In this document: positions 55,406 to 64,000 of the stretch, piece after piece | Layout: each line of letters begins with the position of its first letter | Position numbering within the stretch: position 1 is the stretch's first letter | NCBI GenBank assembly: GCA_030950365.1 | Contig: JAUZRQ010000002.1 | Span: 124,001-188,000 of the forward strand | DNA from: Candidatus Zhuqueibacterota bacterium | Lineage (GTDB): Bacteria; Zhuqueibacterota; Zhuqueibacteria; Zhuqueibacterales; Geothermadaptataceae | Reading direction: 5' to 3' | Length of the DNA stretch: 64,000 bases | Notes under the pieces: model-generated | What the model saw: the letters and a program-made list of their open reading frames with translations, nothing else | What the model was told of the DNA's origin: nothing | Database searches by the model: none | Position numbers and translations under genes: made by a program

Positions 55406-57031
55406 GTGGCAAGAAAAAGCTGCCTCCTTGGCGATTTCCTGGTGGAGCAGGGAATCATTACTCGAGAGCAATTACGAGAAGCGCTGAAATATCATCATGA
55501 AAAGGGCATTCGGCTCGGCCGAGCATTGATTGCCCTGGGCTTTGTCAATGAAGATCAGATCATTCGGGCACTCAGCGAGCAGTTGAGTGTACAGTATGTG
55601 AAATTAAAGACGTACAAGGTGGATCCGGAGGTGCTGAAGCTGATCAAAGGGGACATCGCATGGAATTATCTGGCGCTGCCGCTATTCCGGATCCGGGACC
55701 GACTGACTGTGGCTATGGTCAACCCACTGGACATTTTTGCCATCGACGCACTGACACGTGCCAGCAAGATGAAGATCGAGCCGGTGGTGTGTTCGGAAAC
55801 CGACATGCATGAAGCGCTTCGCAAGTATTACCCGAAGCGAACCACCGTGGTGGCAAAACAGGACATCACCGAAGCCCGCCAGTCGGCCCCTGTAAAGGAG
55901 AACGCAGCCGCGCCGCAAAATGGTTACTGGCAAAAAATTGACGACTTTCTGGCGCAATTGGCCGAGAAAAAGGCGCGGCAGGCCTTCGTGCTGGGCGAGA
56001 AAATCCGCGTGGATTTTGGCGAATATTACGAAGATTGGAACCTGCCTGAGAATCTCGATAAAAGCAGTTTCATCCGCATGTTGTGCAGTCTGGGCGATGA
56101 AGTGAGTACTTACGAGCGGTTGCCGCACCGGTTCCTCATTGATAAAAAATACACCGATGGCCCATGCCGTTATCACGTGCTGGCCGGCAGCGGCGTGAAA
56201 TCGGAGACGGCGATGATCACGCTGCAAATGCCGCGCGAGCTGAATCAGAACGGGCTGGCCAAAGATTCGCTGCTAGCCCGTTTGCTCGAAGCGCTACCGC
56301 ATTCGCCGGGCCTTGTGATTCTCGCCGCATCTGAGTTTTATTTGCTGGATCAGGTGTTCTATACCACATGGCAGGCTATCAGCGGCAAATACCGGTATCC
56401 GATCGCCATTGAAAATCAGCCAACGGCCTTTCTGCCAGATGCAACTCAGCTCATTTCCTGCCATCCAGCGGAGCAGCTCGCCATGCTACGCTACGTGCAG
56501 GCCGCCAACTGCGATTGCCTGTTCCTAAAAAATATTGTCGATCCGACAGTGCTGGAGCAAGTGGTGCAACTGGCCGAAACCGGGCTGCCGATCGTTCTGG
56601 GCCTGGTAACGGCAAAGCCCTGGATGGCGCCCGAGCTTCTGTTCGGCGCTGGCGATGGCAATCAGAAATTCACTCGGTTAGTGCAACAGATGTATTACCG
56701 TGCGTCTGTTGCCCGGCTGTGTCCGGAGTGCCGCAAGAAAGTGCCACCGCCGCAGCCTTTAAAGAAACTGCTCAACGGCAAAAGTGAGCTTACCGTTTAC
56801 GACGATTCTGGCTGCGAAGCCTGCAAGCAACAAAACCGTCGTGACCGCGAAATTGTTGAGTTTCTATGGCAGGCGCACCGGGTTGGCGAGCAGCAGAATG
56901 GCCGCAATGGTCGCCGTAATGGACACGTGGCCCGAGAAATCCGCAAAGCCCTCGAACAACAACTCCTCCCGCGCCTGAAAAAAGGAGAGATTGGCCTGTC
57001 GCAGGTGCTGCCATTGCTGACTGCAGAATAG
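55406..57031 (+). CDS. PilB/GspE-like pseudo-ATPase (MshEN domain plus degenerate motor, zinc motif retained)
   Basis: 541 residues from GTG 55406 (AGGAGA upstream). Residues 1-150 form an MshEN/GspE-N domain with the consensus c-di-GMP-type motif RLGRALIALGF (about 36-46) and QIIRALSEQ. The rest aligns along PilB but every ATPase motif is gone: Walker A is AASEFYLLD, the Asp box is IAIENQPTA, Walker B is CLFLKNIVD, and the His box is IVLGLVTAK. The zinc tetracysteine is kept: Cys439, Cys442, Cys470, Cys473. An inactive paralogue that might cap, mix into or regulate the PilB hexamer, possibly as the nucleotide-sensing subunit. The homology is read by eye. Confidence 0.82.
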   Translation: MARKSCLLGDFLVEQGIITREQLREALKYHHEKGIRLGRALIALGFVNEDQIIRALSEQLSVQYVKLKTYKVDPEVLKLIKGDIAWNYLALPLFRIRDRLTVAMVNPLDIFAIDALTRASKMKIEPVVCSETDMHEALRKYYPKRTTVVAKQDITEARQSAPVKENAAAPQNGYWQKIDDFLAQLAEKKARQAFVLGEKIRVDFGEYYEDWNLPENLDKSSFIRMLCSLGDEVSTYERLPHRFLIDKKYTDGPCRYHVLAGSGVKSETAMITLQMPRELNQNGLAKDSLLARLLEALPHSPGLVILAASEFYLLDQVFYTTWQAISGKYRYPIAIENQPTAFLPDATQLISCHPAEQLAMLRYVQAANCDCLFLKNIVDPTVLEQVVQLAETGLPIVLGLVTAKPWMAPELLFGAGDGNQKFTRLVQQMYYRASVARLCPECRKKVPPPQPLKKLLNGKSELTVYDDSGCEACKQQNRRDREIVEFLWQAHRVGEQQNGRNGRRNGHVAREIRKALEQQLLPRLKKGEIGLSQVLPLLTAE

Positions 57032-57045
57032 AGCCAGACATAAAA

Positions 57046-57077
57046 AAACGCCAGGCACCTGCAGGGCGCCTGGCGTT
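57046..57077. terminator. CAGGCACC-family hairpin, copy 3 (bidirectional)
   Basis: Stem AACGCCAGGC-ACC-T with AGGGCGCCTGGCGTT (about 57047-57060 and 57063-57077). A run of seven A before it and TTTGCTTTT after it make it a terminator in both directions, between the pseudo-ATPase (plus) and the M14 gene (minus). Confidence 0.85.
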
Positions 57078-57104
57078 TGCTTTTGAGGGATATCGCCAAT
57101 ATTC

Positions 57105-59981
<2,877 letters not shown>

Positions 59982-60212
59982 GGCACACCTCCGTGAATCA
60001 TGCAACGTCAGTTTTATGAAATCCATGTTCAGGATACACAATCGGCGGGGGCGGTTGCAAGCCAATCGGAACGAAAGGGGCGAAAAAGTGATCCATACGG
60101 AATGCGGGGCGGGTGAGCGCATGCGCCGGGCAGATGATGCACACAGCCAGTGGAAATGAGGTTCCCCCCTCAGAAGTCTGGCAGGCGGATGGTGATCGGC
60201 GCCGTGAGGGCC

Positions 60213-61052
60213 TCAGGGCAGGTCGTCATGATTGTTTAGCAAATGCCGCAATTCCTGCGAGCGCCGCGTGGCGGTTTCCACAGCGCTGATGAGCATGTTG
60301 CGCAGGGCGTGCTCTTCCAGCTCATGAATGGCAGCGATGGCCGTTCCGCCCGGAGTGGTGACTTCATCGCGCAGCACGGCCGGATGCTGGCCGGATTCCT
60401 TCATCAGTTTGGCCGCGCCCAGCACGGTCTGTACCGACAGGCGCGTGGCAATGTCCCGAGATAGGCCCATTTTTACCCCGCCCTCGATCAGCGCTTCGAT
60501 CACCATGTAAATATAGGCCGGTCCGCTGCCGGACAGACCGGTCACGGCATCCAGTTGCGACTCCCGAACGACCACGACTTCGCCGACCGCCTCGAAAATG
60601 GCCCGGGCGATGCGCAGATGGCGTTCTTCGGCCGTGCGGCCCGGCGCAATGGCCGTGGCGCCAGCGTCCACCACCACCGGGATATTGGGCATGGCCCGAA
60701 TCACCGGGCTGGGCTGATTCAGCGCTTGCTGAATGGCGCGCGTGGTGATGCCGGCAGCCACCGAGATGATCAGATGCTGGTCGCTGATGACCGGTGCGAT
60801 TTCCAGAAGCACCTCGCGGATGTTCTGCGGCTTGACCGCCAGAATGATCACCTGGGAGTGTTGCACGGCATCGCGGTTATCGGTGCGGGTTTGTACCGGA
60901 AAGCGCTGCCGGATCCGCTCCAGCGTGGTTTCGCTGCGCGCCGTGGCCGTGATTTTTTCCAGCTTCACCAAATCGGCTTTGATCATGCCGCCCATCAGGG
61001 CCATGCCAATGCGCCCTGCGCCAAGGATGGCAATACGTTCGGTCAGTCTCAT
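60213..61052 (-). CDS. proC: pyrroline-5-carboxylate reductase
   Basis: 279 residues from ATG 61052 (GAGGGC upstream); upstream in-frame codons to 61127 look untranslated. Last step of proline synthesis: NAD(P)H reduction of pyrroline-5-carboxylate. Rossmann start IAILGAGRIGMALMGG, AVKPQNI, SVAAGITT, RAMPNIPVVV, and the C-terminal substrate segment LSGSGPAYIYMVIEALIEGG followed by TTPGGTAIAAI. Length and motifs are standard. Confidence 0.94.
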   Translation of the reverse strand: MRLTERIAILGAGRIGMALMGGMIKADLVKLEKITATARSETTLERIRQRFPVQTRTDNRDAVQHSQVIILAVKPQNIREVLLEIAPVISDQHLIISVAAGITTRAIQQALNQPSPVIRAMPNIPVVVDAGATAIAPGRTAEERHLRIARAIFEAVGEVVVVRESQLDAVTGLSGSGPAYIYMVIEALIEGGVKMGLSRDIATRLSVQTVLGAAKLMKESGQHPAVLRDEVTTPGGTAIAAIHELEEHALRNMLISAVETATRRSQELRHLLNNHDDLP

Positions 61053-61362
61053 TTTGCCCTCGAATTTTCCGTTTGCAGATGGTTTTGCGAAAATATTTAG
61101 CCCTATGAATTGTGAATCGCGAGTCACCGTTGAGTCGACATGGTTGCAGGCATAAATAAATTGTGGCTAATTTAATCAATTTTTATGCGGAAGCAACGAA
61201 AAAATCATTAAGTTTGGCTATGCGGTTGGTGTAAAAGATCGGCAGGACGCTGACCGCGAACGCGAGCGTCAGCGGGTATTATAAACAGGTAAAACCGCAT
61301 GGCAAATGGCTATTCAGCCCAGAGCCCTTTGGGGAATAAACTTTAAGGAAGGAGAACGAAGG

Positions 61363-62340
61363 ATGGCGTTTCGGGTGTTTCTCACCGGATCGGGCATCGC
61401 CCGGCCGGCGCTGCACATTCTGGAACAGGAGCATTGCGAGTACCGCGTGGGCGATCCAAAAGATACGCCAGACGACTTGATCAACAAGCTCCGCGATTTC
61501 GATCCGCATGCGCTTATTGTGCGGCAAGGCAAAATTACAGCCGAGGTTCAGGCGGCGGCGCCGAGTTTGCGCGTGATTTGCAAACACGGCGTCGGCCTCG
61601 ATAACATCGATGTGGAGGCCGCGACGCGCCTCGGCATCCCGGTGCTGTTCACGCCGGGGGCCAACTTCGAGTCGGCTGCGGAGCATACCCTGGCGCTGAT
61701 GCTAGCCCTTCTGCGGCGCATTCCCAGCTACGATCGCCGTATCCGGCATGGGGTGTTTGATAAAAAAACCTACGACGGCCAGGAACTGTTCGGCCGCACG
61801 CTTGGCCTCATCGGTTTTGGGCGCATTGGCCGGCGCGTGGCGGAGCTGGTGGCGCCGTTTCGGATGCGCGTGCTGGTGTACCATCCTTCGGCAACCCGCG
61901 AACCGCTGCCAGAGTATATCCGCAAAGTGAATCGCCCCGAGGATCTGTATCCGGAGGTGGATATTTTGAGCCTGCACTGCCCGCTGACGGCGGAGACGCG
62001 GCACATAATCAACCGGGATATGCTGCAGCGAATGAAGCGCGGCGCGTACATCATCAACACGGCGCGCGGTGGACTGGTGCAAGAGCACGACTTGCTCGCA
62101 GCCTTGCAGTCCGGGCAGGTGGCTGGCGCCGCGCTGGATGTGTTCGAAGAGGAGCCTTTGCCCGCGGAGCATCCGTTTTACAGGCTGGATAACGTCATCC
62201 TCTCGCCACACGTGGCCGGCTCGTCGGACAACTCACTGATCAACATGGGCACGCAGTCGGTGCGGCAGGTGCTGGCGGTGCTGAAAGGCGAACCGGTGGA
62301 TCATGAGGTGATGGTGAATCGAATCGAGCGATCAAAATAA
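61363..62340 (+). CDS. D-3-phosphoglycerate-dehydrogenase-like 2-hydroxyacid dehydrogenase
   Basis: 325 residues from ATG 61363 (AAGGAG upstream). NAD-dependent D-2-hydroxyacid dehydrogenase. Markers: CKHGVGLDNIDVEAA with FTPGANFESAAEHTLALMLAL, Rossmann loop GLIGFGRIGRRVAEL, INTARGGLVQEHDL, and catalytic His with Glu in DVFEEEPLP...LSPHVAGS. It lacks the ACT domain of long PGDH forms. Serine synthesis is possible, but glyoxylate or hydroxypyruvate reduction is not excluded. Confidence 0.88.
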   Translation: MAFRVFLTGSGIARPALHILEQEHCEYRVGDPKDTPDDLINKLRDFDPHALIVRQGKITAEVQAAAPSLRVICKHGVGLDNIDVEAATRLGIPVLFTPGANFESAAEHTLALMLALLRRIPSYDRRIRHGVFDKKTYDGQELFGRTLGLIGFGRIGRRVAELVAPFRMRVLVYHPSATREPLPEYIRKVNRPEDLYPEVDILSLHCPLTAETRHIINRDMLQRMKRGAYIINTARGGLVQEHDLLAALQSGQVAGAALDVFEEEPLPAEHPFYRLDNVILSPHVAGSSDNSLINMGTQSVRQVLAVLKGEPVDHEVMVNRIERSK

Positions 62341-62766
62341 AAATGGGACGTATTGGCAATTTGCAGCGATTCCCACGGATCGGTTCTATTTGCCGGTTTT
62401 TTAGAACCACACGATGGCCACGAAAACAGGCACAGCGTGGTTCGGTTCTCCATCCTCATCAGTGCCAATCAGTGAAATCTGTGGTTAATAATGGATGTCT
62501 GCTCACGGTGCGCGGGAATGAGGGCTACATGATCCCATCTATTCGTCACTTCCGAATTAGCATGTCTGCAGTCCATGACAGGCCGTACAGGACTCACTGT
62601 GTTCTGAAAGAGGAGTGGAACTAAGCCCCGAAAGTTTGGTGAAAAAATTGATTGCCGAATGGTTGAATGACCCGGTTTTTGAGAATGAATAATACGGCAG
62701 AGAATAGTTGAAATCATTACCCAAAATGCCTAATTTAGCGCAAAAGCATTAACAAAGGGTGATAAT
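62341..62766. other. intergenic region with repeat words
   Basis: Contains an ACCACACGATGGCCACGAAA stretch and a CCAATCAGTGAAATCTGTGG word (62401-62490) of the same kind as in other gaps. A short frame ending at 62692 (VKKLIAEWLNDPVFENE) may be the relic of a gene end, but it is too short to call. Confidence 0.45.
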
Positions 62767-63015
62767 ATGAAAACGACTGTTGGGGAAATTGAAGCTCAGA
62801 GCCGGTGGGAAGAGTTGCTGGATATGGTGCATCAGGGAGCCGAGGTGATCATTACTCGTACAGGCAAACCTGTGGCAAAATTGGTCCCTGTGCAGGAAAA
62901 TGGCAAACGGACCAGCAAGCGAACCCGAAAAATCTTTAAAGAGTTCGCCAGCATTCGAAGAAAGGTCAAGCATCCCGTTGATATCAAATCTTTGATCTCT
63001 GAGGGGCGGGCATGA
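62767..63015 (+). CDS. Phd/YefM-type antitoxin
   Basis: 82 residues. The N-terminal KTTVGEIEAQSRWEELLDMVHQGAEVIITRTGKPVAKLVP matches Phd/YefM antitoxins; the N-terminal fold binds the operator and the C-terminal tail neutralises the toxin. Overlaps the toxin start by ATGA. AT-richer than the chromosomal core, consistent with an acquired module. Confidence 0.88.
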   Translation: MKTTVGEIEAQSRWEELLDMVHQGAEVIITRTGKPVAKLVPVQENGKRTSKRTRKIFKEFASIRRKVKHPVDIKSLISEGRA

Positions 63016-63416
63016 AGTGGGTGGTTGATTGCTCTTTCGTTGCCGCACTATTCCTGCCTGATGAAGCTTCTGATTCTGTGGATCAATTCTTTTCAAAATT
63101 GTCTGCTGAAGATGAGTTAATTGTACCGACATTATGGCAATATGAATTGGCCAATGTCCTCATATTAGCGGAGAAAAAGAAGAGGCTTGATGCAAATCAA
63201 GTGAAGAAAATATTTGATCTAATTGAGGAATTGAATTTTCAAGTTGATCATAATGAAGTCGATTCTCATAAATTGTATGAATTGGGGAGACAATTTAACT
63301 TAACCACTTATGATGCGGTGTATTTAGAAGCAGCCATGAGGTATAATGCTGGTTTGGCTACGCTTGACAAACCACTCGCTCATGCTGCTCAAAAATGCAA
63401 TCTTATTGTAGTATAG
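63012..63416 (+). CDS. VapC-type PIN-domain toxin
   Basis: 134 residues. A PIN-domain ribonuclease that would cleave RNA when released from its antitoxin. Acidic active-site positions: VVDCSFVAALFL (Asp near 6), PTLWQYELANVL (Glu near 45), and TTYDAVYLEAA with the downstream LATLDKPL. Translationally coupled to the antitoxin (ATGA overlap). Phd-type antitoxins with PIN toxins are a known combination. Confidence 0.9.
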   Translation: MKWVVDCSFVAALFLPDEASDSVDQFFSKLSAEDELIVPTLWQYELANVLILAEKKKRLDANQVKKIFDLIEELNFQVDHNEVDSHKLYELGRQFNLTTYDAVYLEAAMRYNAGLATLDKPLAHAAQKCNLIVV

Positions 63417-63898
63417 ATCATTTATTCACATAATCGCTATTTGTAGCGATTTGAATCTTGATTGGCAAGCCTTCTAAGTTCACTTCGTCAATGAAAATCA
63501 TATATTTTGCTCCTCTTAAGACCTCCTTTGTCTGTTAAACGCTACCTCCTTTTGAGTCTGGTTCAGTAAGCTTGTAGCAGGAGTAACCTGTTTATGTATA
63601 CACGGTCAGAGACCGTGTAGAATCGGTTCAAATATTTTTGAACCATACGAAGAAAGAATAGCATATCGATCCGTGTTCTATCCACCTTCATCCGTGGCGG
63701 AGTTTAAAAAACGGCAGCACAAGCTTAGAGCTTTTGCTACATATTTTCCATGTCCATCCCTCGCTAATTGGCGAATTCAGGGGGGACATGCTGGAAAATT
63801 ACGCTACGGTGTTGTCCACGTAGTACGAGCATCCCCCATTTTATTGTTAGTGCTGATTTGTTACTAGCAACGAACCCGTTTCACTTCATGGCGCCCTT
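63417..63898. other. intergenic region containing the composite palindromic repeat (copy 2)
   Basis: No gene supported. Copy 2 of the composite repeat occupies 63599-63741. The open frame 63673-63867 runs through the repeat and is rejected. Confidence 0.5.
63599..63741 (+). repeat. composite palindrome-rich repeat, copy 2
   Basis: TACACGGTC-AGA-GACCGTGTA (perfect 9-bp arms, 63599-63619), then GGTTCAA/TTGAACC (63625-63644), an ATCCGTG...ATCCGTGGC core (63669-63698), and a hairpin GCAGCACAAGCT-TAG-AGCTTTTGCTAC (63714-63740). Same order as the minus-strand copy at 36219-36380. Confidence 0.7.
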
Positions 63899-64000
63899 CT
63901 AAAACTTCCTCTCCTTGATGAGGGCTTCATCCATGTGGGCCTGGCGGATGTATTGCGCCAGGATGTGCATCAAGGACTGGTGCACGTCTTCGATGATGCC
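63899..64000 (-). CDS. C-terminal end of an unidentified gene (5' part beyond the window)
   Basis: 33 residues and a TAG stop (63899-63901) are visible on the minus strand: GIIEDVHQSLMHILAQYI, then RQAHMDEALIKERKF. The segment is helical and charged with no recognisable motif. Codon use resembles neighbouring genes, so it is probably real. Function not assigned. Confidence 0.5.
   Translation of the reverse strand, partial: GIIEDVHQSLMHILAQYIRQAHMDEALIKERKF

Noticed and set aside
56797-57099. Minus-strand frames encoding QAPxRCLxF-like peptides near 43250, 44860 and 57060
   Set aside because: They are translations of the shared CAGGCACC hairpin, so the similarity reflects the DNA repeat and not a protein family.
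63673-63867. 64-codon plus-strand frame near the right end
   Set aside because: It reads through the composite repeat and has no ribosome site or motif.

Overview
The window reads as a chromosome segment of a Gram-negative heterotroph in the FCB (Fibrobacterota-Chlorobiota-Bacteroidota) neighbourhood, most like Calditrichota/KSB1-type lineages. That placement is an inference. It rests on a secreted Asp-box propeller ending in an NPFNP-type (FlgD-like) tail, a TonB protein with the short FCB-style N-terminus, lipoproteins, a heptosyltransferase-type glycosyltransferase, many secreted zinc peptidases, and branched-chain and alanine dehydrogenases. Coding GC is moderately high and the intergenic gaps are clearly more AT-rich. 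I found no tRNA, rRNA, CRISPR array, insertion sequence or prophage.

Layout. 1-2040: 3' end of an NrnA-type DHH phosphoesterase and an M20 amidohydrolase. 2528-10796: four sensor histidine kinases in a row (PAS/GAF/HisKA/HATPase), the last with an N-terminal receiver. 11031-17661: housekeeping block with a long-chain polyprenyl diphosphate synthase, UDP-glucuronate decarboxylase, GT9 glycosyltransferase, RsfS, ArgRS, a PfkB sugar kinase and YjbQ. 18107-28994: a secreted beta-propeller, two tandem exported rhodaneses, a lipoprotein fusing a 3D barrel to a DUF1460 amidase, an M1 aminopeptidase, an unknown 153-aa protein, a zf-HC2/MGMT fusion and an HDOD protein. 29241-36122 (minus): a D-threonine-aldolase-like PLP enzyme, an M16 protease and an M14 protein. 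36681-48810: heme farnesyltransferase, TonB, an SH3 membrane protein, then central and amino-acid metabolism (malic enzyme-PTA, leucine dehydrogenase, NhaC, a CoA-transferase, alanine dehydrogenase) and a ZIP transporter.

49041-57031 is the most system-like region: MerR regulator, prepilin peptidase, histidine kinase, receiver, HDOD protein, PilB-type ATPase, a second receiver, and a PilB paralogue that has lost every ATPase motif but keeps its N-terminal MshEN-like domain and its zinc tetracysteine. This looks like a type IV pilus or type II secretion motor module with a built-in pseudo-ATPase partner and dedicated signalling. 57105-64000 holds an M14 carboxypeptidase, ProC, a 2-hydroxyacid dehydrogenase, a Phd/VapC toxin-antitoxin pair and the C-terminal end of one more gene.

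The intergenic DNA is unusually structured. Three terminators share one CAGGCACC stem. A composite palindrome-rich element of about 150 bp occurs twice in inverted orientation (about 36219-36380 and 63599-63741), and its ATCCGTG-rich core recurs on its own in several other gaps. All functions are assigned from motif reading; no database search or structure prediction was run.
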